This document shows, in pieces, positions 6,724 through 13,572 of a DNA stretch of 17,150 bases. The notes below the pieces were generated by a model that worked only from the letters and a program-made list of their open reading frames with translations, ran no database searches and was not told the DNA's origin. How positions within the stretch are numbered: position 1 is the stretch's first letter; every line of letters begins with the position of its first letter. Origin of the DNA: JBICHM01 sp043101835 (GTDB taxonomy: Bacteria > Planctomycetota > Phycisphaerae > Phycisphaerales > UBA1924); NCBI GenBank assembly GCA_043101835.1, contig JBICHM010000177.1, forward strand, positions 1-17,150, in the 5' to 3' direction. A program made the translations under genes and the position numbers.

Positions 6724-7682
6724 GCGCCGTCCCCGGGCAGGCGCACGGCGCCGACGAGGTCCGCCACGCCCGACGCCCCCTGACGGCGCACCCACTTCTC
6801 GAGGCCACGCGCGACCTTGAGGCCGGCGCGCGGGTCGGCGAAGGACGCGGCCCCGATCTGCACCGCGCTCGCGCCGGCGAGGATCATCTCAGCGGCCTCT
6901 TCCCAGTTCGTGACGCCCCCGGCGCCGATGATCGGCGCCCCCCGCTCCTTCGCGACCGCGCGGTACACCAAATGCACGAGCCGAACGACGATCGGATGCA
7001 CGGCCGGCCCGCTCAGGCCGCCGGTGACGTTCGCGAGGCGCGGCTCGCGCGACTCGATATCGATCGCCATCGCCGGCGTCGTGTTCGCGATCGTCAACCC
7101 ATCGGCGCCGGCGTCGAGACACGCGGTCGCGAGGGACACGATGTCGACCCCCCGCGCGCCCGTCGTCGCCGGCGGCAGCTTCACGAAGAGCTTCTTCGCG
7201 CCGAGCGTCTCGCGCATCACGACGATGAGGTCGCGCAGCGCAACGGGGTCGTCGCCGAACTGCGTACCCGAGTGCACATTCGGGCAGGAGACATTCACTT
7301 CGACCGCCGGCATCGCCTCAAGGCGCGCGAACATGCGCGCGACGGCCTGGTACTCCTCGACGGATGCGCCGGCGATCGAGCCGACCACCGGGCAGGGGCA
7401 GGCGCCGATGCGCGGCGCGTGCTCGCGCTCGAAACCCGCGGCGCCCACATTCGCGAGGCCGATCGCGTTGAGCATGCCCGCGCGGCACTCGAGGATGCGC
7501 CAGGTCGGGTTGCCTTCGCGCGCCTCGCCGGTGATGGACTTCGTGACCACCGCGCCGAGGCGGGCGAGATCCGTCGCCCCGGCCATCTCATCGACATACC
7601 CGGCGGTTCCCGCGGCCAGCATGACCGGGTTCCGCAGGCGGAGGCCGGCGAGATCGACTTCGAGCGGGTTGGGCTGCGCCAC
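6720..7682 (-). CDS. pyrD: Dihydroorotate dehydrogenase, class 1B (PyrD catalytic subunit)
   Basis: A 320-residue TIM-barrel flavoenzyme that oxidises dihydroorotate to orotate, the fourth step of de novo pyrimidine synthesis. Diagnostic segments are RNPVMLAAGTAGYVDEMA at 17-34, VVTKSITGEAREGNPTWR at 45-62 (FMN and substrate contacts), VEVNVSCPNVHSGTQFG at 127-143 with C133 as the catalytic base of class 1 enzymes, FVKLPPATT, ADGLTIANT, and GAGGVTNWEEA with a C-terminal phosphate-binding GASAVQIG. The Cys base and the ITGEAREGNP stretch point to class 1B, which normally partners with the FAD/FeS subunit PyrK; no pyrK is in the window. No ATG is available near the N-terminus. GTG 7682 is preceded by GAGGA at a good distance. 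Its stop overlaps the start of the zincin gene. Confidence 0.93.
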   Translation of the reverse strand: MAQPNPLEVDLAGLRLRNPVMLAAGTAGYVDEMAGATDLARLGAVVTKSITGEAREGNPTWRILECRAGMLNAIGLANVGAAGFEREHAPRIGACPCPVVGSIAGASVEEYQAVARMFARLEAMPAVEVNVSCPNVHSGTQFGDDPVALRDLIVVMRETLGAKKLFVKLPPATTGARGVDIVSLATACLDAGADGLTIANTTPAMAIDIESREPRLANVTGGLSGPAVHPIVVRLVHLVYRAVAKERGAPIIGAGGVTNWEEAAEMILAGASAVQIGAASFADPRAGLKVARGLEKWVRRQGASGVADLVGAVRLPGDGA

Positions 7683-7707
7683 GCGGGTCCTCGGAGGGGT
7701 CGGCGCG

Positions 7708-7736
7708 AGGATACGCCGCGGGCGCCGGGGCGGGAA
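7708..7736 (-). promoter_or_regulatory. Candidate promoter for pyrD
   Basis: On the minus strand TATCCT (7713-7708) fits a TAnnnT -10 box. TTCCCG (7736-7731) lies 17 bases upstream as a weak -35. Transcription would start near 7701, about 19 bases before the GTG start. Support is positional and by weak consensus only. Confidence 0.3.
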
Positions 7737-7799
7737 GCCCGGCGGGCGAGCGACTAGGCTTCTCCCCTGATCCAGCCCCACCCGACGGAGCCCTCGCTG

Positions 7800-8423
7800 A
7801 TGGATATCGAGCGCCGCATCGCCCAGTTCGAGAACATGTGCCAGGCCGACCCGGAGAACGACATGGCGCACTTCAGCCTCGGCGGGGCGTACGCCCAGGC
7901 GGGGCGCCACGCCGACGCCGCGGGCTCGTACCTGCGCTGCGTCGAGCTGAACCCGGCGATGAGCAAGGCCTACCAGCTGGCCGCCGAGAGCCTCCTGAAG
8001 GCCGGGCAGGCCCAGAAGGCGGCGGAGGTGGCGACGGAGGGGTACGAAGCCGCGGCCGAGCGGGGCGACCTGCTGCCGAAGAAGGCGCTGGGGGAGATCC
8101 TCGAGTCCCTCGGCAAACCGCTGCCGAAGGTGGACGAGTCGAACGCCCCCGCGGCGACGCCGGGCGGCTTCGTCTGCCAGCGGACGGGCCGGCCGGGCTC
8201 GCAGCTGAACCGCCCGCCCATGAAGGGGCCGGTCGGGCAGTGGATCTACGAGAACATCAGCGCCGAGACCTGGCGCACCTGGATCGGCCAAGGCACGAAG
8301 GTCATCAACGAGTTGCGCCTCGACTTCTCGCGCGAGGAGGACCAGGTCACCTACGACCGCCACATGCGCGACTTTCTCGGCATCGATGACAAGGTGCTCG
8401 CGGAGATCGGGGCGTCGGAGTAA
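7800..8423 (+). CDS. TPR protein fused to an Fe(2+)-trafficking (YggX-like) domain
   Basis: 207 residues in two parts. Residues 1-105 are helical TPR-type repeats (AHFSLGGAYAQAGRHADAAGSYLRC, then a repeat around YQLAAESLLKAGQAQKAAEVA). A Pro/Ala linker follows. Residues 123-196 match the small YggX family: FVCQRTGRPGSQLNRPP with C126 at the place of the conserved N-terminal Cys, GPVGQWIYENISAETWRTW (E. coli YggX: GKRIYNEISKEAWAQW), GTKVINELRLDF, and a YDRHMRDFL tail. E. coli YggX is a stand-alone protein of about 90 residues that protects Fe-S clusters and iron pools under oxidative stress. The TPR part probably adds a binding surface; that is inference. ATG 7800 has a GGAG about nine bases upstream. 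The gene is divergent from pyrD, itself a redox flavoenzyme, but no functional tie can be claimed. Cytoplasmic. Confidence 0.9.
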   Translation: MDIERRIAQFENMCQADPENDMAHFSLGGAYAQAGRHADAAGSYLRCVELNPAMSKAYQLAAESLLKAGQAQKAAEVATEGYEAAAERGDLLPKKALGEILESLGKPLPKVDESNAPAATPGGFVCQRTGRPGSQLNRPPMKGPVGQWIYENISAETWRTWIGQGTKVINELRLDFSREEDQVTYDRHMRDFLGIDDKVLAEIGASE

Positions 8424-8451
8424 CCGTCGCCCGATCCGGTGTGCCACTGCT

Positions 8452-8471
8452 CGCCGCCGCTCTGGGCGGCG
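8452..8471. terminator. Possible bidirectional terminator stem between convergent genes
   Basis: CGCCGCC (8452-8458) pairs with GGCGGCG (8465-8471) around a six-base loop, in the 63-base gap between the stops of the TPR-YggX gene and the DUF58 gene. The stem is all G/C but has no T-tract on either side, so termination would need help from Rho or another factor. Confidence 0.35.
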
Positions 8472-8486
8472 CAGCCGTGCCGAGGT

Positions 8487-9455
8487 CTACTTCAGCAACC
8501 CGCGCCGGCGGAAGTGGTCGAGCAGCAGCGACTCCACATCCGCATCGCTGGGCGTGCGCAGGTACTGCATCGAGCGGGCGAGGCAGAACTGTTCGAGGCC
8601 GGCGCAGAACGACTCGAGGTTCGCCTTGTAGCGCTTCACGAGCGAGGGCGTGATCGTCACCTCGCGCGCGCTGCCGGTCTCGGCGTCGATGAGGCGCAGG
8701 TCGCCGGAGAGTCGCGTCGCGCCGCCCTCGGCGTCGGGGTCGATCTCGCCGGGGCTGAGCACCTGCGCGCAGTAGATGTCGAAGCCGCGCCGCGCCGAGA
8801 GGGCGCGCAGGCCGTCCTCGTACCCCTCGGGGGCGAGGAAGTCGCTGAGCAGGACGATGGCGCCGCCGCCGGCGGGCTGCTGGGCGGCGCGCTTCATCGC
8901 CTCGGTGAAGTCCTCGCGCGGCGCATCGCCGACGCCCGCCCCGTGTCGCGCCTCGCCGACCTCCAGCAGGAAGGCGCCGAGGCGCTGCACGCTCGTGCGC
9001 CCGCGGCTCGACTGGAACGCGCGCATCGGTCCGGGGAGACCGAACACACTCGCGCTCACGCGATTCCGGCGCACGAGGCCGAGGTAGCCCAGCGCCATCG
9101 CGACGCGGAGCGCGAAGAGCAGCTTGCTGGGATGGCCGGCGTCCATGCTCGCCGAGGCGTCGACGACCAGGTGGAGCGAGAGGTCCTCCTCCTCCTGGAA
9201 GAGCTTGATGAAGAGGCGGTCGAGGCGGGCGAAGACATTCCAGTCGATGTGGCGGAGGTCGTCGCCGGCGGTGTAGGTGCGGTAATCGGCGAACTCGACG
9301 CTTCGCCCCCGCTTCTTGCTGCGCCGCTCGCCGGGCAGGCGGCCGGGGAAGACCTGGCGGCTGGCGACATCGAGGCGGTCGAGGCGCGCCATCAGGTCGG
9401 CGCCGACGAGGTCCTCGACGCTGGTCGGTCGTCTTCCGGCTCCGGGTGACAGCAT
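8487..9455 (-). CDS. DUF58 domain protein with von Willebrand A-like MIDAS
   Basis: A 322-residue protein of the DUF58 family. The core signature runs GERRSKKRGRSVEFADYR, then YTAGDDLRHIDWNVFARLDR and LFIKLFQEEEDLSLHLVVD. It ends in DASAS at 99-103, the DxSxS metal-binding motif of vWA domains. Later parts (GGGAIVLLSDFLAPEGYEDGL) are the following vWA strand and helix. No membrane segment is present, so this is the soluble form. DUF58 proteins usually sit beside a MoxR AAA+ ATPase and act with it in protein maturation or envelope stress functions; the exact role is not established. No moxR lies in this window. ATG 9455 is supported by AAGGAGGG about ten bases upstream; an in-frame ATG at 9506 is less likely. 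It is divergent from a secreted coiled-coil gene. Confidence 0.92.
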   Translation of the reverse strand: MLSPGAGRRPTSVEDLVGADLMARLDRLDVASRQVFPGRLPGERRSKKRGRSVEFADYRTYTAGDDLRHIDWNVFARLDRLFIKLFQEEEDLSLHLVVDASASMDAGHPSKLLFALRVAMALGYLGLVRRNRVSASVFGLPGPMRAFQSSRGRTSVQRLGAFLLEVGEARHGAGVGDAPREDFTEAMKRAAQQPAGGGAIVLLSDFLAPEGYEDGLRALSARRGFDIYCAQVLSPGEIDPDAEGGATRLSGDLRLIDAETGSAREVTITPSLVKRYKANLESFCAGLEQFCLARSMQYLRTPSDADVESLLLDHFRRRGLLK

Positions 9456-9484
9456 CCGAACGGGGCCCTCCTTCCGGCCGCCCG

Positions 9485-9491
9485 TATAGTA
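9485..9491. promoter_or_regulatory. Candidate -10 element in divergent promoter region
   Basis: TATAGTA is an AT-rich island in a GC-rich 95-base divergent region. Read on the minus strand it gives TACTAT, whose transcript would start about 24 bases before the DUF58 ATG and include its strong ribosome site. Read on the plus strand it gives TATAGT, 60 bases before the secreted coiled-coil gene. No convincing -35 is seen for either. Confidence 0.3.
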
Positions 9492-9550
9492 GAGGCGTTC
9501 ATTCACGGCTCATCGCCGGTCCCCCAGCCGGCTCTATTTCGGGAGATCCC

Positions 9551-10357
9551 ATGGCCACGCCCGCCCGACGCATCCGCCCGCTCCGCACGCTGGTCGTGCT
9601 CCTCGCGCTCTGTGCGTTCGCGCCCGGCGCGCTGGCGCAGGGGCAGCGCAGCCCCAACGACCTGCGCGTCGAGAATGACCGCCTGAAGGAGCGCATCGAG
9701 GATCTCGAGAGCCAGCTCGACGCCGCCCAGAAGCGCATCGACAGCCTCGAGAGCACCGTCGATCGCCTGCGCGAGCAGCTGCGCAACCGCCAGGACGCGC
9801 CGTCCGGCGCCCCGAGCGGCGACCAGGGCGACGCCGGGGGCGACCAGCCTCGCGAGCGCGAGATGGCGCCCACGCCCGACGAGCCCTTCGCGTCGCTGCC
9901 GTCGATGGTGATGTATCTCCGCGGCGCCTACATGAACGCCTTCCAGAACCACACCATCGGCGACGGGCGCGATCGCGAGGAATACCTGCGCGAGGTCCGC
10001 GGCTGGGCGCGCGAAACCGTCCGCGATGCGCGCGGGCAGATCGAGTGGACCATCCGCGTCGTCGATGTCGCCGACCAGCAGGGCAGCCGCACGCAGTTCC
10101 TCGTCGAGAACTTCGACACCCAGCGGGGCCTCCCGATCGGCCTGCCCTTCCCGCTGGAGGTCGTCGGACGCAACGCCGTGCGCCTGCGCGACGGCGCCGA
10201 CGGGCTGTGGACGCTCGAGGGCGTCCTGCAGAGCGATATCGAGGTCGACGAAAACATGCCGACGATCGAGTCCGCCGACGATCCCGCGGCGTACCTCGGC
10301 CCGTTCGCGCGCTACACCTACGAGATCGCCGTCCGCTCGCTGCGCGAGGCGAACTGA
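9551..10357 (+). CDS. Secreted coiled-coil protein of unknown function
   Basis: 268 residues. An N-terminal signal peptide (RRIRP, then hydrophobic LRTLVVLLALCAFAPG and ALA before Q30) suggests cleavage after residue 29 and export to the periplasm. Residues 37-80 form a heptad-rich coiled coil (LKERIEDLESQLDAAQKRID and LESTVDRLREQL). A Gly/Pro/Asp-rich linker follows at 81-108. The C-terminal domain at 109-268 is alpha/beta with a conserved-looking IEWTIRVVDVADQQGSRTQF strand pair, and it ends in a YTYEIAVRSL strand. I do not recognise this domain. ATG 9551 follows GGGAG at a proper distance and places the signal peptide correctly; the longer frame from 9446 would bury it. It is convergent with the 3D-domain gene, 12 bases apart. 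The neighbour's role suggests envelope work, but nothing direct shows it. Confidence 0.85.
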   Translation: MATPARRIRPLRTLVVLLALCAFAPGALAQGQRSPNDLRVENDRLKERIEDLESQLDAAQKRIDSLESTVDRLREQLRNRQDAPSGAPSGDQGDAGGDQPREREMAPTPDEPFASLPSMVMYLRGAYMNAFQNHTIGDGRDREEYLREVRGWARETVRDARGQIEWTIRVVDVADQQGSRTQFLVENFDTQRGLPIGLPFPLEVVGRNAVRLRDGADGLWTLEGVLQSDIEVDENMPTIESADDPAAYLGPFARYTYEIAVRSLREAN

Positions 10358-10369
10358 CGCCGGTCGCGG

Positions 10370-11047
10370 TCAATCTTCGTCGGCGTATTCCCACACGGTG
10401 ATGGGCAGGCGCTGCACGCCCCACTCGAGCGCGATCTCGTGCGTGGGGTACAGCACATCGAGGCGGTCGCCCTTGATGGCGCCGCCCCGATCGAGCACCG
10501 GCACCACACTGCCATGGTCGTAGCCGGGGATGCTCAGCAGGCTGCCGAAGGGCAGCACGCTGGTGTCCGCGGCGACGAGCTTCATGGCGTTGGTCCAGAT
10601 GCTCTTGTTGCTCGCGGTGACGCCGTCGGCCCAGATGCCGCAGGACTTCGCGTCCGGGCTGTAGGCGGTGACGGTCATCATGATGGTGCGCGCCGGGCGG
10701 ATGGGCCGGCCGTCGAAGTAGCGGATCTCGGCATCGACGAGCTCGGGCGCATCGACACGCGCGCCATCGACCGGCGCGTCGCTCTCTCCCTCAAGGAGCG
10801 ACGGCGCCGACTCGATGGCCGCGAAGTCGATCTCGCCCGACTGACCCACCGTGCGCTCCGCGGCGCCGGCGATGGCGGGGATGGGCGACTCGACGGCGCC
10901 GCCCGCGAGGCGCGTGAGCGCCGGGGCGCCGGCCATCGAGTGCTTCGCGCTGATCGCGGAGCCGACGGTGACGCCGGCGAGGATCGCGAAGCCGAAGAAC
11001 TCGGCGATGGCGCGCTTCGGGAGCTTGTGTCGAGCCGTGTCTTGCAT
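10370..11047 (-). CDS. 3D-domain protein, probable cell-wall (lytic transglycosylase-like) enzyme
   Basis: 225 residues. A single hydrophobic segment at about 13-33 after a basic start acts as signal peptide or anchor. An Ala/Glu-rich spacer follows. At about 122-221 lies a 3D domain, the double-psi barrel found in MltA, RlpA-related proteins and the Bacillus YuiC/YocH group, named for three conserved Asp. Seen are MTVTAYSPDAKSCGIWADG at 124-142, a following AADTSVLPFGSLLSIPGY with D161, and PVLDRGGAIKGDRLDVLYP with D186 and D196. The last is the family's most diagnostic stretch. Related proteins cleave peptidoglycan glycan strands. C136 has no visible partner in the domain, so a disulfide is not implied. 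ATG 11047 is preceded by GAGGTGG. The gene has a 252-base GC-rich upstream region and converges on the secreted coiled-coil gene. Confidence 0.9.
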   Translation of the reverse strand: MQDTARHKLPKRAIAEFFGFAILAGVTVGSAISAKHSMAGAPALTRLAGGAVESPIPAIAGAAERTVGQSGEIDFAAIESAPSLLEGESDAPVDGARVDAPELVDAEIRYFDGRPIRPARTIMMTVTAYSPDAKSCGIWADGVTASNKSIWTNAMKLVAADTSVLPFGSLLSIPGYDHGSVVPVLDRGGAIKGDRLDVLYPTHEIALEWGVQRLPITVWEYADED

Positions 11048-11299
11048 TGTCCACCTCGCGGGACGCCAGTCCCCACCGGGCCCGCGTGCCGTCCACCATA
11101 CCTACCCGCGCCCGGCGTCTGGGCCGGACATTTCTCGAAAGGGCGACGAACCGCCCGCCTGCGCTGCGGATCCCCCCGTTTCGGGAACCTGGGCAAGCCC
11201 ACGGCGCGCGACACCCCCTTCTCGGACGCGCCGAGAGGCGGCTGAAGGCGGGGATTCGGGAGGACGGCGGGTCGGGCGGGCGTGCCGCCGGTTCGGGGG
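11048..11299. other. Gene-free GC-rich region with small stem-loops
   Basis: The 252 bases between two minus-strand genes hold no credible gene. Two short hairpins stand out. TCTCGG (11220-11225) pairs with CCGAGA (11231-11236), extendable by two more pairs including one wobble; it lies about 63 bases past the upstream gene's stop and may be a T-less terminator. GGGAC (11060-11064) pairs with GTCCC (11069-11073) just before the ribosome site of the 3D gene. I compared the region with glycine, c-di-GMP, c-di-AMP and cobalamin riboswitch cores and found no match. Confidence 0.4.
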
Positions 11300-12127
11300 T
11301 CAGCGGGGCGGGTCGGCGCGGGTGTTGTCGCGCGCCGGTGACTGGAGGCTCTTCCGGACGGCTTCCATGAGCGCGCGGCCGGCCTCGGCGACGCGCGGCT
11401 GGTCCGAGGCGCTCAATCGCGTCGTGGCTTCGAGGATCTCGGGGAGCGCATCGGGGCGCCAGGCGAGGATCGCGTCCAGGTTGCCGCGCGTGTAGGCGGC
11501 GCCGGTCGCCTGCGCGATGGGATCGTCGCTTGTCAGCATGGCGACATAGTCGTCATAGAAGACACCGGAGCCGAGCGTCTTCGCGAGGTTCGTCGCGCTG
11601 CTTCTTGCGCCTGTGATCGCACGGTACACCTCCAGCGTGCGCACCCAATCATCGCTGGTATGCCGACCCGTCGCCAACGCCGCCTCCTTGGCTTCCCAGT
11701 GGCGACGGGTCGCCTCCAGCGCCAACGGGTTGATCCGTTCGAAGTACTCTTGGAGGATTGGCTCGGCGTGGGCGAGGGGGAGATACGACACGATGCGCAG
11801 GAGTGAACCCGCAGGGGGATTCGGATCGCCTGCATGCGGCTCGTTGATCGCCCATTGTGGATCACCGACTCGGTACTCGTCCAGCGTCGTCGGGAGTCGG
11901 CGCATCAGACGCTCCCGAAGAATGGGCGCGAACCGCTCGGGCGCCTCTTCAACGAGCGCCATGCGTTCGCGGTACTCACGCCACCATTCCTCGCTTATCT
12001 GGGCGGGCGGAATGAAGAGCTCGCTGATAATGCGCTCGGCGTCGGGATCGCTCAGGTCGGGCGGCTCGGCCAGCGCGGCGGGGAGCGTGAGCAGCGCGAG
12101 CAGGATGGCGAGGGCGGCGGCGCGCAT
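11300..12127 (-). CDS. Secreted helical protein of unknown function
   Basis: 275 residues. The start is a clear signal peptide (hydrophobic ALAILLALLTLPAALA, cleavage expected after A20, before EPPDLSD). The mature part is nearly all helix, with Glu/Arg/Leu-rich segments (SEEWWREYRERMALVEEAPERF; EPILQEYFERINPLALEATRRHW) and a run at 215-262 that could be HEAT- or armadillo-like. I recognise no family and no catalytic motif. ATG 12127 has only a weak GAG upstream, but it alone places the signal peptide at the N-terminus; the in-frame ATG at 12199 would run into the preceding gene. It follows the 427-residue unknown gene by 47 bases on the same strand, so the two may share a transcript. Confidence 0.8.
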   Translation of the reverse strand: MRAAALAILLALLTLPAALAEPPDLSDPDAERIISELFIPPAQISEEWWREYRERMALVEEAPERFAPILRERLMRRLPTTLDEYRVGDPQWAINEPHAGDPNPPAGSLLRIVSYLPLAHAEPILQEYFERINPLALEATRRHWEAKEAALATGRHTSDDWVRTLEVYRAITGARSSATNLAKTLGSGVFYDDYVAMLTSDDPIAQATGAAYTRGNLDAILAWRPDALPEILEATTRLSASDQPRVAEAGRALMEAVRKSLQSPARDNTRADPPR

Positions 12128-12174
12128 GGACCGTCTCGGTATTCGCGGTGCGAAGCGGGGCCGTTCCGTTCGTT

Positions 12175-13458
12175 TCAGTTCGGCCCGCCACCTGCCCACC
12201 TAACCGACGCGAACGCGTGGCGGGCCCACGACTCGCCGCCTGGCTGTTCGAAGTGCAGCACGCACGACGCGACGCCGCCGGGTGTCGCGACGGCGCCCTT
12301 GAGGAGGCCGACGCCGGCCGCGTCGGCCTCGCGGCTGATGGCGCCGACGGTCAGCGTGTCGCCCTTCTCGCGCTGCAGCACCTCGACGGTGTCGTCGGGT
12401 TCGAGCATGGCCAGCAGCGCATCGCGCGTCGGCCTGCCCTTCGAGGCGTTCGGGCCGTGCAGCCGGATGCGCATCGACCGCGGCCCGCAGGCGAACTCGA
12501 TGGCGCCGCCGGCGTCGGCGAGGGTGAAGTAGCCCGGCAGCGTGACGCGCCATCCGCCGGGCAGCACGTACATGCGGGGCAGGCGCGCGTAGCCGATGCC
12601 GCTCGGTCGCGGCGGCTTCGGTGGAGCGCCGGCGGGCGCCTCCACGATTGCGCGCAGCTCCTGGTACTCCGCCTCGGGCATGGGCATGTGCGGTTCGAGC
12701 GCGCGGGCGGCTTCCAGCGACGCGAGCGCGACGCGGCAGATGAGCGACTCCCGCTCGTTCGCCGGCGCGCGCCACGGCACATCGGTCCACATGAGCGTGA
12801 TGGCCAGGTCGCGGTAGAACGGTCCGTCCACGCCGGATTCCCACCACGGGTAGAACTTCGCGGCCCGCTCGAGCAGCGCATCGCCGCGGGCGCGGATGGT
12901 CTCGTCGACCCACGCCCACGGCAGCGGCCCCATCGGCGTCAGTACGCCCTTCGCCATCGGCATCGCCGGGCCGAAGCCCAGGTTCATCGCGACGGCAGCG
13001 GCATCGTCACCGGCGCGGGCGCGGGCAATCTTGAGCATCGTCTGCATCAGCTGCGCCATCGTGCGCTGCAGCGCGTCGAAGTCGCCGGTCGCGCCGAACT
13101 CATCGGCGACGCCGTCCTTCGTCGTCCAGTGCCAGCGCACGCCCACGGCCTGCTCGACAGCGCGGAGCATCTGCACCGCGTACTCGTGCAGACCGGGACC
13201 GACGGTGGAGGTCTTGATCGTGGCGCGCACGCGCCCGGGCGCCGGGAACGAGAACTGCAGCGGATCGGCGCCGGGGTGCAGGCCGATTCCCACCCCGCCC
13301 TCCATCGGTCCCGCATACATGAACGGGTGCATCAGCTGCGACGGCGCGCTGGTGCGGATCGCCTCGACGATCGCGCCGGCGATCTCCTCTGTCGGCGCCG
13401 CCTTGCGCATCAGGCCGCGCTTCGGCATGTCCCCTTCGACGCTGAGTTCGATGCCCAT
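12175..13458 (-). CDS. Hypothetical protein, 427 residues, family not recognised
   Basis: No signal peptide or clear membrane segment; a cytoplasmic protein by default. Residues 1-110 are alpha/beta, with a Gly-rich stretch (YAGPMEGGVGIGLHPGADPL at 48-67) that recalls no known motif. Residues 120-215 contain a long Met/Ala-rich helix (ALQRTMAQLMQTMLKIARAR) and a Trp-rich part (LPWAWVDE, YPWWESGVDG, MWTDVPWR). After a Pro-rich hinge at about 274-287 (APAGAPPKPPRP), residues 288-427 look like a separate beta-rich domain (MYVLPGGWRVTLPGYF; MRIRLHGPN; TVEVLQREKGDTLTVG). ATG 13458 is well supported by GGAGG five bases upstream. The gene lies 114 bases after the sugar kinase, and a marked inverted repeat lies 67 bases ahead of its start. 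The Trp-rich middle and the hinged C-domain make structure prediction worthwhile. Confidence 0.8.
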   Translation of the reverse strand: MGIELSVEGDMPKRGLMRKAAPTEEIAGAIVEAIRTSAPSQLMHPFMYAGPMEGGVGIGLHPGADPLQFSFPAPGRVRATIKTSTVGPGLHEYAVQMLRAVEQAVGVRWHWTTKDGVADEFGATGDFDALQRTMAQLMQTMLKIARARAGDDAAAVAMNLGFGPAMPMAKGVLTPMGPLPWAWVDETIRARGDALLERAAKFYPWWESGVDGPFYRDLAITLMWTDVPWRAPANERESLICRVALASLEAARALEPHMPMPEAEYQELRAIVEAPAGAPPKPPRPSGIGYARLPRMYVLPGGWRVTLPGYFTLADAGGAIEFACGPRSMRIRLHGPNASKGRPTRDALLAMLEPDDTVEVLQREKGDTLTVGAISREADAAGVGLLKGAVATPGGVASCVLHFEQPGGESWARHAFASVRWAGGGPN

Positions 13459-13525
13459 CGCATCCTCCGCAAAGCGGCCGCGCACGCAGCGCGACTCGGA
13501 CCGCGGTGATGCTACATGCTTTTTG

Positions 13526-13543
13526 TCACACAGATTTGTGTGA
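13526..13543. promoter_or_regulatory. AT-rich perfect inverted repeat, candidate operator
   Basis: TCACACA (13526-13532) and TGTGTGA (13537-13543) form a perfect 7+4+7 dyad around GATT. It sits in the only AT-rich patch of this part of the window, 67 bases upstream of the 427-residue gene and 29 bases past the kinase stop. The flanks are TTTTTG on the left and TTGCG on the right on the plus strand, so on the minus strand the stem is followed by CAAAAAG rather than a T-run. An operator is therefore more likely than a terminator. Confidence 0.5.
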
Positions 13544-13572
13544 TTGCGAAGATTCGCTGAGCGACGAACCCC

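Noticed and set aside
6492..7757. Plus-strand open frames of 300-420 codons across pyrD
   Set aside because: Arg/Ala/Pro-rich shadows of pyrD, which carries the full dihydroorotate dehydrogenase motif set on the other strand.
7683..8447. N-terminal extension of pyrD into the divergent region
   Set aside because: The frame is open but antisense to the TPR-YggX gene. Dihydroorotate dehydrogenases start where GTG 7682 puts the N-terminus.
11160..11215. Cobalamin or c-di-GMP riboswitch-like bases
   Set aside because: Short resemblances (GGGAACCTGGGCAAGCC on the plus strand) lack the remaining conserved boxes, and no plus-strand gene follows within reach.
13518..13548. Reading the TCACACA/TGTGTGA dyad as the kinase terminator
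   Set aside because: On the minus strand the stem is followed by CAAAAAG, not a T-run; on the plus strand no gene ends there.
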